Positions 53,206-61,742 of a stretch of 64,000 nucleotides of DNA are shown here, one piece after another; within the stretch, counting starts at the first letter, position 1, and each line of letters begins with the position of its first letter. The stretch is taken from positions 1 to 64,000 of the forward strand of contig JAHJPX010000004.1 in assembly GCA_018819515.1 (NCBI GenBank), written 5' to 3'. Made by a program: the position numbers and the translations under genes. The DNA comes from Gammaproteobacteria bacterium. Its GTDB lineage: Bacteria; Pseudomonadota; Gammaproteobacteria; Burkholderiales; Rhodocyclaceae. Under the pieces are notes generated by a model that worked only from the letters and a program-made list of their open reading frames with translations, did no database searches and was not told where the DNA came from.

Positions 53206-54262
53206 CCCCGGCGGCCAGCAGGAACAACGCGCTAGGCGTAAGCGCCGCGAAGAATGGTGGCCAGCTGTTGATTACGCCCAGACTAGAAAACAGGCCATTC
53301 AGCAAGTGGAAGCCGACGCCCAGCATCACGCCGAGAAACACCTTCAGGCTCACATTACCCGCGCGATCATGCAAATAGCTGAACGGCAAGGCCAACGCCA
53401 TCATGACCAGTGCCGCGACCGGATAGGCCAGTTTTTTCCACATCGCAATCTCGTAACGATGGGTTTTCTGGTGATTCTCTGCCAAGTGACGGATATAGAG
53501 ATACAGATTGACCAGCGACATGCGTGTCGGTGCCACCAATAGCACGGTGAGAATTTCCGGGGTCAGAGCCGATTGCCACTTCAATTCGCCGACCTCTGCG
53601 ACGCGCGTCCGATCGCCCTCGAAAATCGTCTGAATGACGCCACCCAGCAACCAATGATCCGGAGGTGCGTATTGGCCGCTGTCTGCTTCGCTGATCGACC
53701 GCAACTGGTAGCCGGAATCAAACTCGTAAATAAGGATACCGCGCAGGGTCGTATCGGGCAGGACTTCGCGCACATTGACGAACGCGCGCTCATCCTTGAC
53801 CCAAAGTCCGGAGCGGAACTCCTGTCCGACAACGGAACTCATCGCTCGCAACCTCAACTGCTGCGCCATCCGCTCGGCCGGCGGCGCAACGAACTCCCCG
53901 ATCAGAAAAGTCAGCACGATGAACACGGCTCCGATCTTCGCCAGCGCAAGCAACATTCTGCGGGTCGACAGTCCCGAGGCTCGAAGTACCGTGATTTCGG
54001 AATGTCGCGCCAGCAAAGTCAGCGCGTAGAGCGTCCCGATCAGTACGGCAACCGGAAACAGCTCATAGGCCCTCCCGGGCAAAGTCAGCAGAACATAGCC
54101 GACTGCATGATGGAACTGATAGGTACCCTTGCCAAGATCCGCAAGTTCCTGCACCAGATCGAAAAACGAAAACAGCGCTAGAAAGGCAAACAACACTAGC
54201 GCCGTCGAGAGATATATCTCGCGCGCGATATAGCGCTCGAACACCTTTAGCGAACCACTCAT
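53177..54262 (-). CDS. lptG: LPS export permease LptG
   Basis: A 361-residue inner-membrane permease of the Lpt machine, which extracts lipopolysaccharide. Six membrane helices split around a periplasmic beta-jellyroll (about 135-265). Begins MSGSLKVFERYIAREIYLSTALVL and carries the LptB coupling segment YALTLLARHSEITVLRASGLSTRRML. It starts in an ATGA overlap with lptF. The 3' end overlaps the convergent RDD gene by 29 bp. Its length is normal. Confidence 0.93.
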   Translation of the reverse strand: MSGSLKVFERYIAREIYLSTALVLFAFLALFSFFDLVQELADLGKGTYQFHHAVGYVLLTLPGRAYELFPVAVLIGTLYALTLLARHSEITVLRASGLSTRRMLLALAKIGAVFIVLTFLIGEFVAPPAERMAQQLRLRAMSSVVGQEFRSGLWVKDERAFVNVREVLPDTTLRGILIYEFDSGYQLRSISEADSGQYAPPDHWLLGGVIQTIFEGDRTRVAEVGELKWQSALTPEILTVLLVAPTRMSLVNLYLYIRHLAENHQKTHRYEIAMWKKLAYPVAALVMMALALPFSYLHDRAGNVSLKVFLGVMLGVGFHLLNGLFSSLGVINSWPPFFAALTPSALFLLAAGVMTWRVERR

Positions 54263-55338
54263 CGCCACAGGCGTCCCCAGGAGAATACGGACAATCGCCG
54301 ATAAAACAGGACCAGCAGGCCATTGAACATGATCACATGGACCGCCCAGACACCGATCTCGAAAGGCAGCTTGCCTTGCGATACCCATGCCTGGCTCAAG
54401 CTGATCATATTGCTGTAAAGCATGAAGGTCAGCAATGAAAAGACCAGATTATTGGTGCGCCCCGCGCGTGGATTGACGAACGACAACGGAATTGCCAGCA
54501 AGGCGAGGTTAAGCGCGGACAGGGGGATCCCCACCCGCCAAAGCAGTTCGCCGAGATTGCCTGGGGTCGGTTGCGCAACAAGATCCCAAATCGGCATGTT
54601 CTTCTGATCCGGGACGATCCCACGACTTTCGCGCGTCTCGACACGAAAACCGTAGCGATCGAACCTCATGACACGGTAGTCAGCTGAACCCGGCGTTCCC
54701 TCGTACCGTCTCCCGTTCTCAAGCACCAGAAAGCGGTCGCCGTTGGCGGCTAATTCGGCATGTCCCTCTGCCGCGGCAACTACACCAAGCCGGCCGTGCT
54801 GGCGGGAACTGATGAACACGTTCTTGACGCGACCTTCATCGCCGACTTGTCCCTCGACGAAAAACACCCGGTCGGCTTGAGCCGACTCCTGAAACGCTCC
54901 AGGCGAAACACGCGAAGTATCGTCGCGCTGATCCATGCGCTGTCGATATTCGGCGCTCTTGGCCAGCGCCCACGGCGACAGAAACATCGAGAGAGCCCCG
55001 ATTGCAATCACCAGCGGTAGCGCAAACTGAAGAACGGGTCGTACCCAGGCCGTAAGCGGCACTCCGGCTGAAAACCAGATCGCCATCTCCGAATCCCGGT
55101 AGGAACGGGACAGGGTCATCAGGATGGCGATAAACATCGTCAGCGACAACAGTGTCGGCAAATAGTTGACGGCGCCGAAGCCGAGTAGCGCGAGAACGCC
55201 GTCCGGAGCGATCTTCCCCCCGGCGGCCTCACCCAGCAATCGGATCAGCTGCGTGGTCAGCAAGATGGCAAACAATGCGACAAATACTGTAATCGCAGTA
55301 TGAGTCAGTTCTCTCTGTGCAGCGCGCCGGAAGATCAT
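54259..55338 (-). CDS. lptF: LPS export permease LptF
   Basis: A 359-residue partner of LptG. Begins MIFRRAAQRELTHTAITVFVALFAILLTTQL, followed by coupling segment TMFIAILMTLSRSYRDSEMAIWFSAG; a periplasmic jellyroll follows (VFFVEGQVGDEGRVKNVFI, GRRYEGTPGSADYRVMRFDRYG). Six helices expected. First gene of lptFG and divergent from pepA (126 bp between starts), the usual genomic arrangement in proteobacteria. Confidence 0.93.
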   Translation of the reverse strand: MIFRRAAQRELTHTAITVFVALFAILLTTQLIRLLGEAAGGKIAPDGVLALLGFGAVNYLPTLLSLTMFIAILMTLSRSYRDSEMAIWFSAGVPLTAWVRPVLQFALPLVIAIGALSMFLSPWALAKSAEYRQRMDQRDDTSRVSPGAFQESAQADRVFFVEGQVGDEGRVKNVFISSRQHGRLGVVAAAEGHAELAANGDRFLVLENGRRYEGTPGSADYRVMRFDRYGFRVETRESRGIVPDQKNMPIWDLVAQPTPGNLGELLWRVGIPLSALNLALLAIPLSFVNPRAGRTNNLVFSLLTFMLYSNMISLSQAWVSQGKLPFEIGVWAVHVIMFNGLLVLFYRRLSVFSWGRLWR

Positions 55339-55464
55339 CTCGGAATCACGGAACCCGAGTTCCAGGGGCTTTGACTTTTGGTAAAACTAACGGCGATAAT
55401 CATAAGGCCATCGAATTCGGGAAAAAACTACAACTCTTCCCCCTATCGAAGTCAGGAGTGATAC

Positions 55465-56961
55465 GTGGAATTTAGCATAAGAAGCGGCAGCCCAGAAAAA
55501 CAGCGCAGCGCCTGCGTGGTGCTTGGCATTTTCGAGCCGCGCAAGCTATCCCTCCCCGCGGAAGTGGTTGACCACGCGGCACGCGGACATCTTTCGGACC
55601 TTTTGCGCCGCGGCGACATGGAGGGAAAAGCGGGAACGACGCTGTTGTTGCACAACGTTCCCGGCATCCTCGCCGACCGCGTGTTGCTGGTTGGCCTGGG
55701 TAAGGAGAAGGAGTTCCGCGAGAAGGAGTTTCGTGCCGCGATATCTACCGCGGTGAAGACACTCAATGAAACAGGGGGCTTCGATGGCACCCTGTACCTG
55801 ACGGAACTCACTATCAAGAAGCGCGATGTCGCCTGGCGAGTGCGCCAGGCGACCATGGTCGCCCTCGAAGCGCTGTACCGCTTCGACCGCCTCAAGTCTA
55901 AAAAGGAGGATGTGCGACGTCCGCTACGCAAACTGACGTTCTGCGTCGAGCGGCGCAACGAACTGGCGGCGGCAGAAGACGGTCTGCTCCAGGGCCAGGC
56001 GATCGCCGCCGGGTCCGGCCTGATGAAGGATCTCGCCAATCTGCCAAGCAACATATGCACACCAGGCTATCTGGCGGAGCAGGCGCGCGAACTGGCCGAC
56101 GAGCACTCGCTCGGCATCGAGGTGCTCGAACGCGACGCCATGGAAGCGCTGGGCATGCACACGTTGCTCTCCGTCGCCAAGGGGTCGCACGAGCCACCAA
56201 AGTTCATCGTCCTCAAGCATTCTGGCGGCAAGGCCGACGACAAACCGATCGTACTGGTCGGCAAGGGCGTCACCTTCGATACCGGCGGCATCTCGCTCAA
56301 GCCAGCGCCGGAAATGGACGAAATGAAGTTCGACATGTCCGGCGCCGCCAGCGTTCTCGGCACCATGAAGGCGGTCGCTGCCATGAAATTGTCACTGAAC
56401 GTCGTCGCCGTCGTCCCGGCCACCGAGAACATGCCCGGCGGCGGGGCGACCAAACCCGGTGACGTCGTTACTTCGATGTCCGGCCAGACGGTGGAAATTC
56501 TCAATACCGATGCCGAAGGCCGCCTGATCCTGTGCGATGCACTGACCTACGTCGAACGCTTCGACCCGGCTTGCGTGATCGACGTGGCGACCCTGACCGG
56601 CGCCTGTGTCATCGCCCTCGGCCATGTCGCTACCGGCTTGCTGGCGAACACCGACAGTCTTGCCCGCGAATTGCTCGATGCCGGCCAGGAGGCCTACGAC
56701 CGCGCCTGGCAACTGCCGCTCTGGGAAGACTATCAAGAGCTGCTGAACAGCAATTTCGCCGATATGGCCAACATCGGCGGTCGCGCCAGCGGCACCATCA
56801 CCGCGTCCTGTTTCCTGTCCCGCTTCACCAAGAAGTACAACTGGGCGCACCTCGATATAGCCGGCACCGCCTACCGCTCCGGCAAGGAGAAGGGATCGAC
56901 CGGTCGTCCCGTTCCGCTGCTGGCGCATTTCCTGATGGCACGGGCCGCAAGCAGGCCGTGA
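55465..56961 (+). CDS. pepA: Leucyl aminopeptidase A (PepA)
   Basis: A 498-residue M17 di-metal aminopeptidase, also a site-specific recombination and transcription cofactor in E. coli. Metal-site motifs KGVTFDTGGISLKP (about 268-281, Lys/Asp) and the signature NTDAEGRL beginning at Asn347, then ATLTGACVIALG. Usual length (503 in E. coli). It starts at GTG 55465, with AGGAG 7 bases upstream. The stop overlaps holC in GTGA. Confidence 0.97.
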   Translation: MEFSIRSGSPEKQRSACVVLGIFEPRKLSLPAEVVDHAARGHLSDLLRRGDMEGKAGTTLLLHNVPGILADRVLLVGLGKEKEFREKEFRAAISTAVKTLNETGGFDGTLYLTELTIKKRDVAWRVRQATMVALEALYRFDRLKSKKEDVRRPLRKLTFCVERRNELAAAEDGLLQGQAIAAGSGLMKDLANLPSNICTPGYLAEQARELADEHSLGIEVLERDAMEALGMHTLLSVAKGSHEPPKFIVLKHSGGKADDKPIVLVGKGVTFDTGGISLKPAPEMDEMKFDMSGAASVLGTMKAVAAMKLSLNVVAVVPATENMPGGGATKPGDVVTSMSGQTVEILNTDAEGRLILCDALTYVERFDPACVIDVATLTGACVIALGHVATGLLANTDSLARELLDAGQEAYDRAWQLPLWEDYQELLNSNFADMANIGGRASGTITASCFLSRFTKKYNWAHLDIAGTAYRSGKEKGSTGRPVPLLAHFLMARAASRP

Positions 56962-57383
56962 CACGGATCGAGTTCCTGCACGACGCACCCGACCGCATCG
57001 CCGCTGCGGCGGAGTGGCTGCGCCAGGCGTGGCGGAAACGCCAGCCGGTGCTCGTCTATGCGCCGGAACGCAGAACTGCCGAGCAACTCGACCGTCTGCT
57101 CTGGACGCAGCCAGCCACCGGGTTTTTGCCCCACTGCGACGCGGAATCGTCGCTGGCATCGGAAACGCCGATCGTTATGACGGAATCGTTGGATCGCCTG
57201 CCACACGATGGCTGCCTGCTCAATCTCGCCGACGAACTCCCTCCCGGCTTTTCGCGTTTTTCGGAACTGGTCGAAATCGTCAGCACCGCTGACGCCGACC
57301 GGCTCCCCGCCCGCGAGCGATTCAAGCATTACCGCGAGCGCGGCTACGCCATCGACGCTCGCAGCATCGCGACGGGAGTTTGA
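56958..57383 (+). CDS. holC: DNA polymerase III chi subunit
   Basis: A 141-residue clamp-loader accessory protein linking the polymerase III holoenzyme to SSB. Begins (V)TRIEFLHDAPDRIAAAAEWLRQAWRKRQPVLVYAPE, followed by LDRLLWT, FLPH, and LLNLADELPPGFSRFSELVEIV. It starts at GTG 56958, overlapping the pepA stop by 3 bp (GTGA). Its length and its place in pepA-holC-valS are typical. Confidence 0.93.
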   Translation: MTRIEFLHDAPDRIAAAAEWLRQAWRKRQPVLVYAPERRTAEQLDRLLWTQPATGFLPHCDAESSLASETPIVMTESLDRLPHDGCLLNLADELPPGFSRFSELVEIVSTADADRLPARERFKHYRERGYAIDARSIATGV

Positions 57384-57384
57384 G

Positions 57385-57837
57385 ATGGACGACGACCGCA
57401 GCCTGCTCGACAAGGCCGACAATCTGATGCGGCGGCGTCGCGTCTTTCTTGCTGGTTCTCAGGCGTCGGTCGCTGCCGCGGGAGACATATCCGACGACCT
57501 GCCCGTATTGACGGACATGGTGCCTCCGTCTGAGGCGGGCGCACCTGTAGCGCCGCCGACGGAGATAAGGACGGCTCCGACCATCGACGAGCAGGCTCAG
57601 GTACTGGCCTATGAACTCATGCTCGAAAGGCTGTCGGCGCAACGTCAGGCGGTAGAAAAGGAAATCGTCGACTGGCTGGACACCGAGTTGCCGCACATCG
57701 TCATGTACGTCGTCGACGGCCTTACCGACCAGTTGGTCGCCCAGGTTACCGCCGCAGTCCGGCTGGAGTTGCTGCCCAAGCTGCAACTGGCGGTCGAAGC
57801 AGAAAGTCAGCCGTCGCAGGACGCCACCGAAGGTTGA
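57385..57837 (+). CDS. Small conserved protein between holC and valS
   Basis: A 150-residue soluble protein; the family is not recognised with certainty. A basic N-terminus (LLDKADNLMRRRRVFLAG) precedes a Pro/Ala/Glu-rich disordered middle. The end has a helical region with QAQVLAYELMLERLSAQRQAVEKEIVDWLDTELPHIV that looks dimeric. Similar small proteins occupy the holC-valS gap in betaproteobacteria. GAG precedes ATG 57385 and the holC stop is 1 bp away. Near its C-terminus copy 9 of the dispersed element is in frame, read ESQPSQDA, a frame different from the other sense copies. Confidence 0.65.
   Translation: MDDDRSLLDKADNLMRRRRVFLAGSQASVAAAGDISDDLPVLTDMVPPSEAGAPVAPPTEIRTAPTIDEQAQVLAYELMLERLSAQRQAVEKEIVDWLDTELPHIVMYVVDGLTDQLVAQVTAAVRLELLPKLQLAVEAESQPSQDATEG
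57803..57825 (+). repeat. Dispersed palindromic element, copy 9 (C-terminus of the protein at 57385)
   Basis: Core AAAGTCAGCC-GTCGCAGG-ACGCC, the least stem-like copy (GTCGCA replaces GTGGCG). Read ESQPSQDA in frame, 12 bp before the stop. Confidence 0.7.
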
Positions 57838-57890
57838 TTCCCCACCCAATCATCATTCGCTTTTTCGCAATCTGCCTTTCCCGCACCTCC

Positions 57891-60767
57891 ATGGAACTCG
57901 CCAAAAGCTTTGAGCCTGCCGACATCGAGCAGCGCTGGTACCCGATCTGGGAAAACAACGGCTACTTTGCCGCCGGCTTGGACACCGCCAAAACCGACAA
58001 CTTCTGCATCCTGCTGCCGCCGCCGAACGTCACCGGCACGCTGCACATGGGGCACGGCTTCAACCAGACGCTGATGGATGCGCTGACGCGCTACCACCGC
58101 ATGCGCGGCGCCAACACGCTCTGGCAGCCCGGCACCGACCACGCTGGCATCGCCACACAGATCGTCGTCGAACGCCAGCTAGACGCCCAAGGAATTTCAC
58201 GCCACGACCTCGGCCGCGAGAAGTTCCTGGAAAAGGTCTGGGAGTGGAAGGAGTACTCGGGCGGCACCATCACCCGCCAGATGCGCCGGCTCGGCACCTC
58301 TCCTGACTGGAGTCGCGAGCGCTTCACGATGGACGCAGGCCTGTCGAAGATCGTCACCGAAACCTTCGTCCGCCTGCACAAGGAAGGCCTGATCTATCGC
58401 GGCAAGCGCTTGGTCAACTGGGACCCGAAACTGCTCACCGCCGTCTCCGATCTCGAAGTCGCCAGCGAAGAGGAAGACGGCTACATGTGGGAGATCAAGT
58501 ATCCGTTCGTCGAGGGTAATGGCTCGCTGACCGTCGCCACCACGCGACCGGAAACCATGCTCGGCGACGTCGCCGTTGCCGTGAATCCGGAAGACGAGAG
58601 GTATCAGCACCTCATCGGCAAGCATGTCGTGCTGCCGCTCACGGGACGCACGATTCCGATCATCGCCGACGCCTACGTGGATAAGGAGTTCGGCACTGGT
58701 TGCGTGAAGATCACGCCCGCCCACGACTTCAACGACTGGCAGATCGGCCATCGTCACAGCCTCGCGCCAATCAGCATCTTCACGCTCGACGCGCGCATTA
58801 ACGAACACGGCGCGGAGCGCTATCGCGGCATGGATCGTTATGAAGCGCGCAAGGCCATCGTCGCCGACCTGGAGATCGAGGGTCTGCTGATCGGTGTCAA
58901 GCCGCACAAGCTCATGGTGCCGCGCGGCGACCGCACCAACGCGGTCATCGAGCCGATGCTCACCGACCAGTGGTTCGTCGCGATGAGCAAGCTTGGCGCC
59001 AATGGCAAGAGCATCGCCGGCCAGGCGCTCGAATGCGTCGCCTCGGGCGAAATCCGCTTTGTGCCCGAGAACTGGGTGAACACCTACAACCAGTGGCTGA
59101 ACAATATCCAGGATTGGTGCATCTCGCGGCAGTTGTGGTGGGGCCACCAGATTCCCGCGTGGTATTCCGACGATGGCCGCTGTTTCGTCGCCCACGACGA
59201 AGCCGAAGCCTATGCACTGGCAAAGCAGGAAGGCTACGATGGCGGACTCGAACGCGACCCGGACGTGCTCGACACCTGGTACTCGTCGGCGCTGTGGCCC
59301 TTCTCCACGCTCGACTGGACGCCGGAGTGGCCGGCGAAGTCGAACCCGGCGCTCGATCTCTACCTGCCCTCCTCCGTGCTGGTCACCGGCTTCGACATCA
59401 TCTTCTTCTGGGTGGCGCGCATGGTCATGATGACCAGGCACATCACCGGCAAGATTCCGTTCCGCGACGTCTATGTGCACGGCCTGATCCGCGACGCCGA
59501 AGGCCAGAAGATGTCGAAGTCCAAGGGCAACGTGCTCGACCCGATCGACCTGATCGACGGCATCAGCCTCGATGACCTGATCAAGAAGCGCACCACCGGC
59601 TTGATGAATCCGAAGGACGCGCCGAAGATCGAGAAGCGCACGCGCAAGGAGTATCCGAACGGCATCCCCGGTTTCGGTACCGATGCGCTGCGTTTCACCT
59701 TTGCCTCGCTCGCCTCGCCCGGCCGCGACATCAAGTTCGACATGCAGCGCTGCGAGGGCTATCGCAACTTCTGCAACAAGCTGTGGAACGCGACACGCTT
59801 CGTGCTGATGAACTGCGAAGGCAAGGATTGCGGCACCGACGATGTGTTGCCGCGCGAGTACTCGCCAGCCGACCGCTGGATCGTCAGCCTGCTGCAGAAG
59901 CTGGAAGCCGAAGTGGCCAAGCACTTTGCCGACTACCGCTTCGACCTGCTGGCCAAGGCGATCTACGAATTCGTCTGGGACCAGTACTGCGACTGGTACG
60001 TGGAACTGGCGAAGGTGCAGATCCAGAAGGGCGACGACGCCGAACAGCGCGCCACGCGTCGCACGCTGGTGCGCGTGCTTGAGACGATGCTGCGCCTGGC
60101 GCACCCGCTGATTCCGTTCATCACCGAAGAGCTGTGGCAGACGGTAGCGCCCATCGCAGGAACGCACGAGCTTCAGAGCAGGCTAATGCCAGCGGATGCT
60201 GGCGTTAGGCCGGAACTAAAAGTCAGCCGTGGTGGTACGCCGACCGGCGCACCGAACACGCTGATGCTGCAAGCCTATCCGGTGGCCGACATGGGCCGCT
60301 GCGACGATCAGGCCGAAGCCTGGGTGGCGACGCTCAAGGACATGATCAACGCCTGCCGCAGCCTGCGCGGCGAAATGAACATCTCGCCCGCGCAGAAGGT
60401 GCCGCTGGTCGCGGCCGGCGACAAGGCCGCAATGGAAGCCTATGCGCCCTACCTTGCGGCGCTGGCCCGGCTTTCCGAAGTCACGGTAGCCGGCGACAAT
60501 CTTCCGGAATCGGAAGCGCCGGTGCAGATTGTCGGCGACTTCCGCCTGATGCTGAAGATCGAGATCGACGTCGCCGCCGAAAAGGAGCGCGTTGGCAAGG
60601 AACTCGCGCGCATCGAGGGCGAGATCGAAAAGGCGGAGAGAAAACTGGCCACGCCGAGCTTCGTCGAGCGAGCGCCCGCCGCAGTGGTCAATCAGGAACG
60701 CGAACGGCTGGCGAACTTCGGCGACCTGCGCACGAAACTCGCCGCCCAACTCGCGCGCCTAGGCTAG
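57891..60767 (+). CDS. valS: Valyl-tRNA synthetase carrying an insertion with the dispersed element
   Basis: A 958-residue class I tRNA synthetase. HIGH motif as PPPNVTGTLHMGHGF (about 45-59); the editing domain follows; KMSKS motif at QKMSKSKGNVLDP (about residues 541-553); C-terminal tRNA-binding coiled coil (AAEKERVGKELARIEGEIEKAERKL). Full length. I chose ATG 57891 (MELAKSFEPADIEQRWYPIWE) over the earlier open frame. At about residues 757-787, between ITEELWQTVAPIAG and NTLMLQAYP, there are about 30 residues that relatives lack. This stretch contains an 11-bp hairpin and copy 10 of the dispersed element, read KVSRGGTP, in a linker ahead of the anticodon-domain segment. Confidence 0.96.
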   Translation: MELAKSFEPADIEQRWYPIWENNGYFAAGLDTAKTDNFCILLPPPNVTGTLHMGHGFNQTLMDALTRYHRMRGANTLWQPGTDHAGIATQIVVERQLDAQGISRHDLGREKFLEKVWEWKEYSGGTITRQMRRLGTSPDWSRERFTMDAGLSKIVTETFVRLHKEGLIYRGKRLVNWDPKLLTAVSDLEVASEEEDGYMWEIKYPFVEGNGSLTVATTRPETMLGDVAVAVNPEDERYQHLIGKHVVLPLTGRTIPIIADAYVDKEFGTGCVKITPAHDFNDWQIGHRHSLAPISIFTLDARINEHGAERYRGMDRYEARKAIVADLEIEGLLIGVKPHKLMVPRGDRTNAVIEPMLTDQWFVAMSKLGANGKSIAGQALECVASGEIRFVPENWVNTYNQWLNNIQDWCISRQLWWGHQIPAWYSDDGRCFVAHDEAEAYALAKQEGYDGGLERDPDVLDTWYSSALWPFSTLDWTPEWPAKSNPALDLYLPSSVLVTGFDIIFFWVARMVMMTRHITGKIPFRDVYVHGLIRDAEGQKMSKSKGNVLDPIDLIDGISLDDLIKKRTTGLMNPKDAPKIEKRTRKEYPNGIPGFGTDALRFTFASLASPGRDIKFDMQRCEGYRNFCNKLWNATRFVLMNCEGKDCGTDDVLPREYSPADRWIVSLLQKLEAEVAKHFADYRFDLLAKAIYEFVWDQYCDWYVELAKVQIQKGDDAEQRATRRTLVRVLETMLRLAHPLIPFITEELWQTVAPIAGTHELQSRLMPADAGVRPELKVSRGGTPTGAPNTLMLQAYPVADMGRCDDQAEAWVATLKDMINACRSLRGEMNISPAQKVPLVAAGDKAAMEAYAPYLAALARLSEVTVAGDNLPESEAPVQIVGDFRLMLKIEIDVAAEKERVGKELARIEGEIEKAERKLATPSFVERAPAAVVNQERERLANFGDLRTKLAAQLARLG
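60183..60208 (+). repeat. Hairpin inside valS next to the dispersed element
   Basis: CTAATGCCAGC-GGAT-GCTGGCGTTAG: an 11-bp stem with one G-T wobble and a 4-base loop. Ten bases separate it from the AAAGTCAGCC core at 60219. Confidence 0.75.
60219..60241 (+). repeat. Dispersed palindromic element, copy 10 (inside valS)
   Basis: Core AAAGTCAGCC-GTGGTGGT-ACGCC, read KVSRGGTP in the valS frame, inside an apparent insertion. Confidence 0.82.
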
Positions 60768-60782
60768 AGGCACGACCGGTCG

Positions 60783-61649
60783 CTACTTGGCGCCGGCAAC
60801 GGCCTCCAGCATCCGCTTGGTCGTCTCGGGGTGGTTGGAAATGGTCATGAACTGCCCCATGCCCAGCGACGGCCAGGCCAGCGCCGTGCGGTAGCGGCCA
60901 TAGAGGCCAAACACCTTGCCGTTCACGACGAATACTTCCCAGGGCAACGCGGCAACATGGTCGGAGCCGATCTTGTTGACCCACCAGCCTTCGCCGTATT
61001 CGGCGTCATTAAGCGCCACGCCGAAAACAGCAATCTTCTTGTCCGGCACGATTAACTCATAGACCTTGCTTGTGCCCTTCATGCCCTTGGCGAGGTTGTC
61101 CTGCACCGTCTTTACAGCCTCATCGAAACTCTTGTACTCGGCAAGCTCGGATCTGTCGTCGAACCGCTCCATCGGAAACATGTAGCGATAGCTGGCCAGA
61201 TCTTCCGCCTCGACGTCGCCGCCGAAAGCCGCGCCCTTGCCCAATGCCTGCTCGAGTTTGCCGGTCGCCGTCTTGATCGCCGCTTCTGCCTTGCCAAAGT
61301 CCTTGCGCAAAATGGCGCGCTGCCAGTACTCGAGGTTGAGGTAGGACACCGTGCCATCCGCCTTGACACCGACGCGAATCGGCATGCCTACAACAGCCGA
61401 TCCGCCGATGTCCTTGAGCGCCGCCGTCAGGCCGGCATCGGTAACGACAACCGTCGCCTGGTTCGGCAAACCCTTGGGCATGTGCCTGCCGATCACCGAG
61501 AAACCAGCCGCAGTCAGTTTCTGCTCGACCGAAGCGGTTGCCGCATTGAGGTCTCCGCTGGCAGCCGCTGCACCAGTCACGTAGGGTTGTAGCGCGTGCG
61601 CCGCGAACGCGCTCAACAGCAGCATAAATCCTGCAATTGCTTTTTTCAT
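60783..61649 (-). CDS. Periplasmic protein of unknown function beside the FadL gene
   Basis: A 288-residue protein with a signal peptide (MKKAIAGFMLLLSAFAAHA, cleavage after residue 19). The first half resembles a DUF302-type fold (ASVEQKLTAAGFSVIGRHMPKGLPNQATVVVTD...LKDIGGSAVVGMPIRVGVKADG). The second half has SYRYMFPMERFDDRSELAEYKSFDEAV and ends near AWPSLGMGQFMTISNHPETTKRMLEA. I know no named function. It lies downstream of a FadL-type porin gene but beyond a strong terminator at 61695-61722, so it probably has its own promoter. It may bind a small ligand, by analogy to DUF302 proteins. Confidence 0.68.
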   Translation of the reverse strand: MKKAIAGFMLLLSAFAAHALQPYVTGAAAASGDLNAATASVEQKLTAAGFSVIGRHMPKGLPNQATVVVTDAGLTAALKDIGGSAVVGMPIRVGVKADGTVSYLNLEYWQRAILRKDFGKAEAAIKTATGKLEQALGKGAAFGGDVEAEDLASYRYMFPMERFDDRSELAEYKSFDEAVKTVQDNLAKGMKGTSKVYELIVPDKKIAVFGVALNDAEYGEGWWVNKIGSDHVAALPWEVFVVNGKVFGLYGRYRTALAWPSLGMGQFMTISNHPETTKRMLEAVAGAK

Positions 61650-61689
61650 AATGTCTTCTCTGTTGTTCTCTGAATTTCCGCAAAGGCGA

Positions 61690-61725
61690 AAAAAAGGCTG
61701 AAGGCCACGCATGGCCCTCAGCCCT
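61690..61725 (-). terminator. Terminator after the FadL-type gene
   Basis: Minus-strand stem GGCTGAGGGCCA / TGGCCTTCAGCC (61695-61722, one bulge) followed by T7 (plus-strand A7 at 61688-61694). It lies 20 bp after the stop at 61743. Confidence 0.88.
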
Positions 61726-61742
61726 TCAGTCTCCTTCGGTGC

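Noticed and set aside
58197..60167. A 656-codon open frame antisense to valS.
   Set aside because: Shadow of a GC-rich conserved gene; the protein is His/Arg-rich low-complexity with no domain or start signal.
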